A stretch of 24,565 bases of DNA, from positions 1 through 24,565 of the forward strand of contig CAZYMD010000063.1 in NCBI GenBank assembly GCA_964649005.1, in the 5' to 3' direction. The first letter of the stretch is position 1, and the number at the start of each line of letters is the position of its first letter. Position numbers and translations under genes: made by a program. Below the pieces are notes generated by a model. It was not told the DNA's origin. It saw only the letters and a program-made list of their open reading frames with translations, and made no database searches. The DNA comes from CAZGMJ01 sp964649005 (lineage in GTDB: Bacteria > Planctomycetota > Phycisphaerae > Sedimentisphaerales > Anaerobacaceae). Positions 1-6,611 of the stretch are shown here, in pieces.

Positions 1-13
1 TCGGCCCATTAAC

Positions 14-30
14 GTGGTATACAATACCAC
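14..30. repeat. Perfect 7-bp inverted repeat
   Basis: GTGGTAT and ATACCAC flank a three-base loop (ACA). It is the first of three inverted repeats in the first 190 bases. It may belong to the end of an upstream transcript that starts outside the window, but no T-run follows it. Confidence 0.5.
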
Positions 31-63
31 AGCGGACACAGGTAGGATTCCTGCAGATGCTCG

Positions 64-86
64 CATCGAAAGGATATCCTTCGATG
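64..86. repeat. Near-palindrome around AAGGATATCCTT
   Basis: CATCGAAAGGAT and ATCCTTCGATG pair over 11 bases with one bulged A. The centre AAGGATATCCTT is a perfect 12-base palindrome. Its role is unknown. Confidence 0.5.
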
Positions 87-147
87 TCGGACGCCCGGCC
101 GAACTGAACTACTTTAAAATCTTGTTAATCATGTCTAAGAAAAATGT

Positions 148-555
148 GAAAAAACGAACCCAACCTGTCCTCGACTTCGATCGAGGATCTCATCATCCTC
201 CGTAAAGAACCGACATGTACGAATCTATCTGAACCTTATATGAAAAAACAAACCCAATCCGCAAATCACTAAAAACAATGCAACAGCTTATAGTGAAAAT
301 GATTACAGCGAAAACTACGGCAGAAGCCAGAATAAAAACAAACCCAATCTTGCCCTGAACGGACCTCTGCATCCCGGCAAGGAACCGAAACGTGCATAAA
401 TGACCGAAACCCCGCAAACACAAGACCAAGAAGAAAATGAAAAACAAACCCAATGTGAAAATAGGTAACATTCAACACGCAGATACGCATCTACGCCTTC
501 ACTCTTCTACCACTCCGCTTCTACTCGCACCTTGTGCGAAAACAAAGCCAATGCC
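148..555. repeat. Five-copy A-rich spaced repeat
   Basis: The core AAAACAAACCCAAT, sometimes degenerate, appears five times. The AACCCAA heart sits at 157-163, 251-257, 341-347, 447-453 and, as AAGCCAA, 545-551. Distances are 94, 90, 106 and 98 bases, close to a 97-base period, while the sequence between copies is largely unlike. The minus strand reads ATTGGGTTTGTTTT, which gives the peptide IGFVF in several overlapping spurious frames. From memory, similar 'KNKPN' or 'IGFVF' short frames are frequent in planctomycete spacers. I infer a dispersed non-coding repeat family rather than protein. Confidence 0.7.
168..187. repeat. 7-bp inverted repeat TCCTCGA/TCGAGGA
   Basis: Perfect 7-bp arms flank a six-base loop (CTTCGA). 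It lies directly after the first copy of the A-rich repeat. Its role is unknown. Confidence 0.45.
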
Positions 556-746
556 GAAGACACACCCCATGTGGATCACAATGGGCAGGGTGGGGCATAT
601 ACGCAATATAGCAAACTCCGGCACTTCGTTACAACAACCACACCGCCATAAATCCTGATTACTGCGTACTGCTTTTACCATTCACGCATTAACGCATTTC
701 CGCACTTTCCCACTCTCCCACCCCATCCACCCCCTTGGAATTTGCC

Positions 747-775
747 TTGACACGGCCTATACCAGCCGCTACTGT
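747..775 (+). promoter_or_regulatory. Possible sigma70-type promoter of pgk
   Basis: A perfect TTGACA (747-752) is followed after 17 bases by TACTGT (770-775), a partial match to TATAAT. Transcription from here would give a leader of about 160 bases holding the 869-895 repeat. This is a motif match only. Confidence 0.35.
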
Positions 776-868
776 AACCCTTCCGAACAATCCTGACCTG
801 GCGCTGTAATGCAGATGCCATAGCCGGGATATTGATGCCGCCTGCGAAAGTGGCGAAGATAAAACACC

Positions 869-895
869 TTGGATTTCCGCCTTCGCGGGAATGAC
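869..895 (-). repeat. REP-like 'VIPAKAEIQ' inverted repeat
   Basis: On the minus strand this reads GTCATTCCCGCGAAGGCGGA followed by AATCCAA, matching the widely dispersed bacterial repeat that gives the false peptide FVIPAKAEIQ. The arms TTCC-GC and GC-GGGAA can fold over a short CTTC loop. It sits only about 45 bases upstream of the pgk start, so it would lie in the pgk leader if transcription begins at the upstream promoter candidate. Confidence 0.75.
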
Positions 896-941
896 AAAAA
901 CTGACGAAACGATAAATAACTGATTTGAGTTAGGTTGAACT

Positions 942-2180
942 ATGGCTAAGAAAACAGTAGCTGACATCGACGTAAAAGGGAAAAAGGTCCTGATGAGGTG
1001 CGATTTCAATGTGCCCCTCGACGAGGACCAAAACATCACCAGCGACGCCCGAATCGTCAAGGCGCTGCCCACGATCAAGACGATCCTCGAAGCCGGCGGC
1101 GCGCTTATCCTGATGAGCCATCTCGGCAGGCCCAAAGGCGAAAGAGACGATAAGTTCTCTCTCGCCCCAGTAGCAAAGAGACTATCCGAGTTGCTAAGCC
1201 AAGACGTGGTCTTCGTAGACGACTGCATAGGCGAAGACGTCAAAGCCAAAGCCGCCGCCTTACAGCCCGGCCAGTGTATGCTGCTCGAAAATGTGCGGTT
1301 CCACAAGGAAGAGACAATCAAGGACAAGGCCGCAAAGGAAGATGCACAACTGCGTCAGGCAAAGGACGATTTCGCAAAGCAGTTAGCCGAGTTGGCCGAT
1401 ATCTACGTCGACGACGCTTTCGGCACTGCCCACCGAGACAACGCCTCGATGTACACCGTCCCCCAGCAAATGGAAGGCAAGCCCCGCGTCATCGGCTTCC
1501 TGATCGAAAAGGAGTTGAAATACCTGGGCCAGACCGTCGTGGACCCCGAACACCCCTTCGTAGCCATACTGGGCGGTGCCAAAGTATCCGACAAAATCGG
1601 TGTAATCGAGAACCTGATAGGCAAAGTCGATAAGATCCTGATCGGCGGCGCCATGGCCTATACCTTCCTCAAAGCCCAGGGCAGGCAGATCGGCGCAAGC
1701 CTTTGCGAGGACGACTTCCTCGACAAGGCCACCAAACTCCTCGCACAGGCCAAAGATGCTGGATGCGAGGTCATTTTGCCTGAGGATTCCGTCGTGGCCA
1801 AAGAAGTCAAAGCGAACGCCGAGAACAAGGTCGTCGGTGCAGATATAGAGCCAGGCTGGCTGGGTCTGGATATTGGCCCTGAGAGCCAGAAGCTGTTCGC
1901 CGAGAAGCTCGCCGATGCCAAAACCATCGTCTGGAACGGACCGATGGGTGTATTTGAAGCCGAGCCATTCGATCAAGGCACCAAGGCCGTAGCGATGGCT
2001 GTAGCCAAAGCAACCAGCGGCGGTGCCAAGAGCATCATCGGCGGTGGCGATAGCGCCAGCGCCATAGCAATTCTTGGCCTGGAAAACGAAGTCAGCCACA
2101 TCTCCACCGGAGGCGGCGCCTCCCTGGAATTCCTCGAAGGCAAAAAGTTCGTCTGCCTCGAAATCCTCGACGAGAAATAG
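942..2180 (+). CDS. pgk: Phosphoglycerate kinase
   Basis: This cytosolic glycolytic enzyme transfers phosphate between 1,3-bisphosphoglycerate and ADP. The 412 residues fit the usual length. Family motifs appear in order: RCDFNVP (19-25), SHLGRPKG (59-66), LLENVRFHKEE, VDDAFGTAHR, the hinge and nucleotide-domain segment GGAKVSDKIGVIENL, WNGPMGVFE (from 331), GGGDSAS (from about 367) and the C-terminal STGGGASLEFLEGK. The start MAKKTVADIDVKGK is typical of the family, and a weak TTAGGTTG lies just upstream. A strong intrinsic terminator follows the gene, so it is probably transcribed separately from rpe. All substrate-binding motifs look intact. Confidence 0.99.
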   Translation: MAKKTVADIDVKGKKVLMRCDFNVPLDEDQNITSDARIVKALPTIKTILEAGGALILMSHLGRPKGERDDKFSLAPVAKRLSELLSQDVVFVDDCIGEDVKAKAAALQPGQCMLLENVRFHKEETIKDKAAKEDAQLRQAKDDFAKQLAELADIYVDDAFGTAHRDNASMYTVPQQMEGKPRVIGFLIEKELKYLGQTVVDPEHPFVAILGGAKVSDKIGVIENLIGKVDKILIGGAMAYTFLKAQGRQIGASLCEDDFLDKATKLLAQAKDAGCEVILPEDSVVAKEVKANAENKVVGADIEPGWLGLDIGPESQKLFAEKLADAKTIVWNGPMGVFEAEPFDQGTKAVAMAVAKATSGGAKSIIGGGDSASAIAILGLENEVSHISTGGGASLEFLEGKKFVCLEILDEK

Positions 2181-2215
2181 CCAAGACTCCGGCAGGATAC
2201 TGCCATGTAAATATC

Positions 2216-2246
2216 AAGCCGGCGGTTCAACTGTCGGCTTTTTTTC
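2216..2246 (+). terminator. Rho-independent terminator after pgk
   Basis: AAGCCG and CGGCTT form the base of an approximately 11-bp stem (two G-T pairs, three-base loop TCA), followed directly by a run of seven Ts. It lies 35 bases after the pgk stop codon. Confidence 0.85.
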
Positions 2247-2254
2247 TGTATAAT
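2226..2254 (+). promoter_or_regulatory. Possible promoter of rpe inside terminator
   Basis: A perfect TATAAT lies at 2249-2254. A weak -35 (TTCAAC, 2226-2231), 17 bases upstream, falls inside the pgk terminator stem. The start point would be near 2261, giving a leader of about 55 bases. The -10 match is good and the -35 match poor. Confidence 0.4.
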
Positions 2255-2315
2255 CGCTGCAAGCCGGGTTTGCCCGCACAGATTGTTGAATTCGCCAGGA
2301 GGCAATTGAAAAGAC

Positions 2316-2984
2316 ATGCGTTTACCTAAAGCTGGAACAATCGAGATAGTGCCCTCCATTTTAAGCGCGGATTTTGCGCGGTTGGCGGATGAAATCTCTC
2401 AGGTAGAGAAAACCGGCGTCAAAATGGTGCATTTGGACGTAATGGATGGCCATTTTGTGCCAAATATCACAATAGGCCCGCCCGTAATCGCCAAGCTTCG
2501 CAAGTGCAGCAACCTGGCCTTCGACAGCCACCTGATGATAAGCGAGCCAGCGAAATACATCGAATCGTTTGCCGAGGCGGGCGTCAACCACATCACGTTC
2601 CATATAGAAGTTACCGACGAACCTGAGAAAATCGTTGAAAAACTCCACGATTTGGGCTGTACGGCGGGAATTTGCGTCAATCCTGAAACAAAAGTGGACA
2701 CTATCAAGCAGGTCGCACCTATGTGCGATATGGTCCTGGTAATGACGGTCCACCCAGGCTTTGGGGGCCAGGCCTTTATGCCAGAAGCCGCGAAGAAAGT
2801 CGCCCAGGTCAGAGAAATTGTAGGTCCCGATATAAGAATTGAAGTAGATGGCGGAATCGACGCCGAAACCACGCCAATAGTCGTTTCCTATGGCGCAGAC
2901 ACGCTCGTAGCGGGCAACGCCATTTTCGGCCAGCCGGACCGTGCCGAGGCGATAGAGGCCATCCGAAGGGCTGCGAAGAGATAA
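2316..2984 (+). CDS. rpe: Ribulose-phosphate 3-epimerase
   Basis: It interconverts ribulose 5-phosphate and xylulose 5-phosphate in the pentose phosphate pathway, using a TIM-barrel metal enzyme in the cytosol. The 222 residues match the family. The metal and catalytic residues are visible: H39 and D41 in VHLDVMDGHFVPN, H72 in DSHLM, and D178 in IEVDGGI. The flexible loop MTVHPGFGGQ (143-152) and the phosphate-binding GADTLVAGNAIF are present. The ATG is the first in-frame start because a TGA occurs three codons upstream. A perfect AGGAGG (2297-2302) lies 13 bases ahead, a rather long spacing. The N-terminus carries about 11 residues before VPSILSADF. Confidence 0.98.
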   Translation: MRLPKAGTIEIVPSILSADFARLADEISQVEKTGVKMVHLDVMDGHFVPNITIGPPVIAKLRKCSNLAFDSHLMISEPAKYIESFAEAGVNHITFHIEVTDEPEKIVEKLHDLGCTAGICVNPETKVDTIKQVAPMCDMVLVMTVHPGFGGQAFMPEAAKKVAQVREIVGPDIRIEVDGGIDAETTPIVVSYGADTLVAGNAIFGQPDRAEAIEAIRRAAKR

Positions 2985-3010
2985 GTTTGCTGGTAAAGCA
3001 GGCAGTTTTC

Positions 3011-3019
3011 TGATATAAT
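3011..3019 (+). promoter_or_regulatory. Extended -10 promoter upstream of accD
   Basis: TGATATAAT is a perfect extended -10 element (TGnTATAAT). No good TTGACA lies at the usual distance, which extended -10 promoters tolerate. It lies 27 bases after the rpe stop and about 70 bases before the accD start. Confidence 0.5.
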
Positions 3020-3057
3020 CTCCGAACTCGCTGATAGTATATCATTGTGGTTAAATC

Positions 3058-3071
3058 CCGCATACGTGCGG
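3058..3071 (+). promoter_or_regulatory. Hairpin in accD leader
   Basis: CCGCA-TACG-TGCGG is a perfect 5-bp stem with a four-base loop, ending 17 bases before the accD ATG, where a ribosome would bind. No T-run follows, so it is not a terminator. It could influence translation, since no clear Shine-Dalgarno sequence precedes this gene. That role is inferred. Confidence 0.4.
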
Positions 3072-3088
3072 TTTGATGGTTGTCTTAT

Positions 3089-3934
3089 ATGGCAAAAGAA
3101 ACGAAATCCAAGTGGAATGGTTTTTCACTTAAACCCCGCCGGGAAATGCCCGACGGCCTGTGGATGCGCTGCTCGAGCTGCGAGCACATGATCTATCGCA
3201 GCAACGTCGAAAGCAATCTCAACGTATGCCCCAAGTGCGATTATCATTTTCGCATAGGAGCGAGAACGCGAATCGAATATCTCGTCGACGAAGGCTCGTT
3301 CCAGGAAGAGCTTGCCGATCTGACCACAACCGATCCTCTGAATTTCCAGTTTCGTGGGACAACGTACAAGCAGCGGGCAAAAGCCGACCAGGAGAAATCA
3401 GGCGAAAACGAAGCCATGCTGATAGGCAAAGCCTTTATCAAAGGCAGGCAGCTCGTTCTTGGCGTGATGGAGCCAAACTTCCTGATGGGCTCGATGGGCT
3501 CAGTTGTTGGCGAGAAATTCTGCGCTGCCGTGGATATGGCTATGGCCGAGAATCTACCTCTCGTGGTGGTGTGCAGCTCAGGAGGCGCCAGGATGCACGA
3601 GGGCGTTGTCTCTCTTGGGCAGATGGCCAAAACCAGCGCTGCATTGGCAAGATTCGACGAAGCAGGAGGCCTGTTCATCTCTGTTCTGACCGACCCCACC
3701 ACCGGTGGTGTCACCGCCAGCTTCGCTATGTTAGGCGATTGCCTTATTGCTGAACCCCGCGCACTGATAGGCTTTGCAGGCCCACGAACAATCGCAGAGA
3801 CAATAAAGGTCGAGCTTCCCGAAGGCTTCCAGACCGCCGAGTTTATGCTCGAACACGGCTTCGTAGACATGATCATCCACCGCAAAGACCTCCGCTCGGA
3901 AATCGCCCGAATCATCGACTACTGCCACAAGTAG
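3089..3934 (+). CDS. accD: Acetyl-CoA carboxylase carboxyltransferase subunit beta
   Basis: AccD is the beta half of the carboxyltransferase that moves a carboxyl group from biotin to acetyl-CoA, making malonyl-CoA for fatty-acid synthesis; its partner AccA is not in this window. A four-cysteine zinc ribbon is visible at residues 28, 31, 47 and 50 (CSSC...CPKC), preceded by the usual basic N-terminus. It is followed by the crotonase-fold core with SSGGARMHEG (near 165), DPTTGGVTASFAMLGD and AEPRALIGFAGPRTI. I choose the ATG at 3089 (281 residues) over the TTG at 3080 because MAKETKSKWNGF resembles family starts. It is convergent with the PEP-CTERM gene, 42 bases apart. Confidence 0.97.
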   Translation: MAKETKSKWNGFSLKPRREMPDGLWMRCSSCEHMIYRSNVESNLNVCPKCDYHFRIGARTRIEYLVDEGSFQEELADLTTTDPLNFQFRGTTYKQRAKADQEKSGENEAMLIGKAFIKGRQLVLGVMEPNFLMGSMGSVVGEKFCAAVDMAMAENLPLVVVCSSGGARMHEGVVSLGQMAKTSAALARFDEAGGLFISVLTDPTTGGVTASFAMLGDCLIAEPRALIGFAGPRTIAETIKVELPEGFQTAEFMLEHGFVDMIIHRKDLRSEIARIIDYCHK

Positions 3935-3976
3935 CAATCGCCGTGTTCTTAATTTGGATGATTAATGCCGGCTCGT

Positions 3977-5050
3977 TCAGTCACGCCTTCTATTTCTATA
4001 CAGTATGAATCCTCCGAGACCCAACATCAGAAGTGTCCCGGGTTCAGGTACTGCAATATCGAAAGCAAAACCAACCGCAGAAATCCTTCCCCAGGTATCT
4101 CTTACTTGCCCCAGGTTTGTGATTGTACCATTGGGTGACATCATAAATATATTGAATTGCTCTGGACCTGAAGTTATTACGTCACTGTAGTACATATTGC
4201 CGTAAGCATCAAATGTAAATCCATTTGGATTTTCAAGTCCTGATACGACAGTTGTGTGGAAACCGTCGGAATTGAGTATTTCAATCGATCCCATACGAAT
4301 GATGGCATGTTCACTATTTATGACCATTGGGTGATTGTAATAGATGTCACCTGAAGGACTCACAGCAATATCGAGAGCCCAACCACCGGAAATCGTTCCC
4401 AAAGGATCCATGTGTTTGCCAAGACTTGTGATAATACCGTCAGGTGCTTTTTTAAATATTTCAAATTGTTTAGGACTATCAGTTGTTACATTGCCATAAT
4501 ACATATTGCCTATGGTGTCAAATGCAATACCGGTTGGTTTGTCAAGTCCTGAAACGATAGTTGTGTGGGTCCCATCGAAGTTGAGCTTTTCTATCGATCC
4601 TGAACGAATAGTGTTATGATTTTCATCAAGAATCTTCGGGTGATTGCAAAAGATATCACCCAATGGTCCTACGGCAATATTGAAGGTCCATAATCCAATA
4701 GAAACTGATCCTGATGTGTCTCTGACTTGGCACAGGTTTGTAATGGCGCCGTTTGGTGTTTGCTTGAATATTTCTAATTGCATTGGGCCTGAGGTTATAA
4801 CGTTGCCGTAGTACAGATTGCCAAGTGTGTCGAATGCTATGCCGCTCGGATTATTAAGGCCTGACGCGATGGTCGTGTGGGTCCCGTCGGAATTGAGTCT
4901 TTCAATCGATCCAGAGCGGATGGTGTTATTATTTTCATCCCTAACTGATGGATGGTTGTAATAAAGCGTACCCAGGCACGGCCGAGTAAGGATAAGGCAG
5001 ACCAAAATCAGGATTGTTCGAATCGCTTGATTTTTCGAACCATTTCGCAT
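3977..5050 (-). CDS. PEP-CTERM protein with three ~102-residue repeats
   Basis: This is a predicted exported protein. Residues about 11-28 form a hydrophobic signal sequence (TILILVCLILTRPCLG). Three tandem repeats of roughly 102 residues follow, each with NHP, IRSGSIE.LN.DG.HTT, SGL..P.GIAFD..GN.YY and a closing DIAV. The repeats resemble NHL/SMP-30-type beta-propeller blades. The C-terminus is a PEP-CTERM signal: VPEPGTLL, a hydrophobic stretch and RNRRR, recognised by exosortase in families where this is known. A strong AAAGGAGGAGG precedes the ATG by about 10 bases. The gene looks AT-richer than both neighbouring blocks and interrupts the biosynthetic genes. Its ligand and function are unknown. 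Confidence 0.85.
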   Translation of the reverse strand: MRNGSKNQAIRTILILVCLILTRPCLGTLYYNHPSVRDENNNTIRSGSIERLNSDGTHTTIASGLNNPSGIAFDTLGNLYYGNVITSGPMQLEIFKQTPNGAITNLCQVRDTSGSVSIGLWTFNIAVGPLGDIFCNHPKILDENHNTIRSGSIEKLNFDGTHTTIVSGLDKPTGIAFDTIGNMYYGNVTTDSPKQFEIFKKAPDGIITSLGKHMDPLGTISGGWALDIAVSPSGDIYYNHPMVINSEHAIIRMGSIEILNSDGFHTTVVSGLENPNGFTFDAYGNMYYSDVITSGPEQFNIFMMSPNGTITNLGQVRDTWGRISAVGFAFDIAVPEPGTLLMLGLGGFILYRNRRRD

Positions 5051-5492
5051 GTGCCCTTTACCTCCTCCTTTATTTTGCTCAAACCATGCGATGCAGGAAA
5101 ATTAGCCTAATATAGTCGCATCACAGGCGGAGCGATTGCCTTTGCTTGCTTCCATGGCTTGAAAAAAGTCGCGTTTTGTGGGGAAAAGTCTCGTGTGAAA
5201 GAAATACAGGCTTTTCACCACTCCTCCTTGAACGGATTAAAGTATAGCCCAACGAGGGTGGATATTCAAGGGAAATATGACGTTTCGAATCGCATAAGCA
5301 GGGTAATTGGGAATAGTCACACTATCTGTGATCCTTCGAATATCCCAAAATCCGGCTTTCGTTTTGCAGGGCATAACCGTATAATCCGTCAGAGTGATTT
5401 AAGCCATTGGTTTGCGAGCATATAAGCCAACGCAGAACTGGACATAGAAAGCTCGAAAAGACAACAGTGGGTGTGTTTATCTTGGAATTTGA
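5051..5492. other. Gene-poor spacer before hisC
   Basis: I see no convincing gene in these 442 bases. It holds the ribosome-binding site of the PEP-CTERM gene (AGGAGGAGG, 5061-5070 on the minus strand) and a possible minus-strand -10 (TATATT, 5109-5114). It also has a spaced inverted repeat (GGATATTC at 5260-5267, GAATATCC at 5338-5345) and a TATAAT at 5380-5385 pointing to hisC. A frame of 88 codons (5159-5425, +) starts with TTG, has no ribosome-binding site and no recognisable motif, so I treat it as chance. Confidence 0.6.
5380..5385 (+). promoter_or_regulatory. Possible -10 element of the hisC operon
   Basis: This is a perfect TATAAT about 107 bases before the hisC ATG. No convincing TTGACA lies 16-18 bases upstream (TTTCGT at best). 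It is the only good -10 match seen just ahead of the seven-gene plus-strand run. Confidence 0.3.
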
Positions 5493-6539
5493 ATGGCATA
5501 TTTTCGAAACAACGTAGAAAAGATCGCAGGTTACGAGCCTGGTTTTCAGCCCAAGGTGGCTGATGTGGTCAAGCTCAATACCAACGAAAGCCCATATCCA
5601 CCTTCTCCAATGGCGATCAAGGTGCTCAGGGAGTTCGATCCCGAACGCCTGCGGCGATACCCTGATCCTGTAGGCAATGAATTCCGCCTGGCGGCGGGCG
5701 AGCTTAACGATGTTCCCGCCGACTGGATTATGTGCTGCAATGGTGGCGACGATCTGCTTTCAATTGCGATACGGGCGATTTGCGATGCCGACAGGTCTCT
5801 GGCATATCCCGTTCCTACATATTCCTTGTATCCTGTTCTTGCGAATCTGGAAGATTGCCCTGTTGCAGAAGTACCCTTCGATGATGAGTTCAATCTGCCC
5901 GCCAAACTGGCCGGGACGAATGCTGCTCTGACAATCGTTTGCAATCCCAATGCTCCAAGTGGCAGCTTCATCAGCGCTGAGGAGCTGGCTTTGCTGGCTT
6001 ATGAGATATTAGGTGTCTTGCTGATTGACGAGGCTTACGTCGATTACGCCGAGCACAACTGCGTAGAATTGGTGAAAAACTTCGACAACGTCATTATTCT
6101 GCGTTCCATGAGTAAAGGCTACTCGCTCGCGGGGCTTAGATTCGGCTACGCAATTGCTCAGCCCAATCTGATACAGGGCCTGATGAAGGTCAAGGACTCC
6201 TACAACATTGATGCTGTTTCGATTGCTGTCGCAACCGCCGCGATTAAGGACCAGCAATACTTCAGGCAAAATGTCGAGAAGGTAAAGGCCGAGCGTGCGA
6301 AGTTGACACAGAAGCTACGGGATCTCGGCTTCGACGTGCCGGACAGCCAGACCAATTTCGTCCTGGCAAAATGCAAAACCGCAAGCGCACGCGAAATCCA
6401 TGAAAAACTAGAACAGCAAAACATTTATGTAAGGTACTTTGCCTATCCAGGCCTGGACGATAAACTGAGGATTACTGTCGGCGCCGCCGATCAGAATGTC
6501 AGGCTGCTATCGGCCTTGAAAGAAATACTTGAATCCTGA
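5493..6539 (+). CDS. hisC: Histidinol-phosphate aminotransferase
   Basis: This PLP enzyme of histidine biosynthesis converts imidazole-acetol phosphate and glutamate to histidinol phosphate. The 348 residues fit. Visible features are LNTNESPYPPSP near 28-39, RRYPDP, the PLP ring-binding segment with NPNAPSG (151-157) and DEAY (179-182), the Schiff-base lysine K208 in SMSKGYSLAGLRFGY, and the C-terminal VRYFAYPGLDDKLRITVG with the substrate arginine. The family also contains the cobalamin-pathway enzyme CobD, but the adjacent hisB supports HisC. No strong ribosome-binding site is seen (GGAATTTGA ahead of the ATG). It heads a seven-gene same-strand run. Confidence 0.95.
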   Translation: MAYFRNNVEKIAGYEPGFQPKVADVVKLNTNESPYPPSPMAIKVLREFDPERLRRYPDPVGNEFRLAAGELNDVPADWIMCCNGGDDLLSIAIRAICDADRSLAYPVPTYSLYPVLANLEDCPVAEVPFDDEFNLPAKLAGTNAALTIVCNPNAPSGSFISAEELALLAYEILGVLLIDEAYVDYAEHNCVELVKNFDNVIILRSMSKGYSLAGLRFGYAIAQPNLIQGLMKVKDSYNIDAVSIAVATAAIKDQQYFRQNVEKVKAERAKLTQKLRDLGFDVPDSQTNFVLAKCKTASAREIHEKLEQQNIYVRYFAYPGLDDKLRITVGAADQNVRLLSALKEILES

Positions 6540-6555
6540 TCGTCGAATCGACGAT
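6539..6555. repeat. 17-bp palindrome overlapping the hisC stop
   Basis: ATCGTCGA-A-TCGACGAT is a perfect inverted repeat with a single central base. It begins on the last base of the hisC stop codon. No T-run follows, so it is not a standard terminator. It could be a protein-binding site or an mRNA-stabilising or pausing element in the hisC-hisB gap. Confidence 0.5.
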
Positions 6556-6611
6556 GGACTATTATGATCCATCCTGATTCGACATTGGAAACGTGACAAG
6601 GATACACGCCT

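Larger units (their letters stand above)
1..941. other. Gene-free repeat- and hairpin-rich spacer
   Basis: I find no convincing gene in these 941 bases. Open frames on both strands are short, carry no recognisable motif and run through palindromes and repeats. The stretch holds three hairpin-forming inverted repeats (14-30, 64-86, 168-187), five copies of an A-rich repeat between about 148 and 555, a further imperfect inverted repeat at 566-585, a widespread-type inverted repeat at 869-895, and a possible pgk promoter at 747-775. The frame 2-205 (+) is open to the window edge and could be the tail of an upstream gene, but its palindrome content and lack of motifs argue against this. Confidence 0.7.

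Noticed and set aside
2..205. Forward frame open to the left edge as a partial gene
   Set aside because: It runs through three palindromes and the first A-rich repeat, shows no motif, and ends in low-complexity sequence. The true upstream gene cannot be judged from this window.
148..555. CRISPR array
   Set aside because: The shared core is only about 14 bases, copies are degenerate, spacers are about 80 bases and no cas gene is present.
193..681. Overlapping short frames on the minus strand containing IGFVF
   Set aside because: They are created by the A-rich repeat read in different frames; there is no common protein, no ribosome-binding site and no consistent frame.
689..1327. 212-codon minus-strand frame across the pgk start
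   Set aside because: It overlaps pgk antisense and includes the FVIPAKAEIQ false peptide typical of the dispersed repeat.
1383..2099. 238-codon minus-strand frame inside pgk
   Set aside because: It is antisense to a certain gene. Long antisense frames arise from the codon bias of pgk, and the translation shows no family motif.
5159..5425. 88-codon forward frame before hisC
   Set aside because: It has a TTG start without a ribosome-binding site, unbiased codon use and no recognisable domain.
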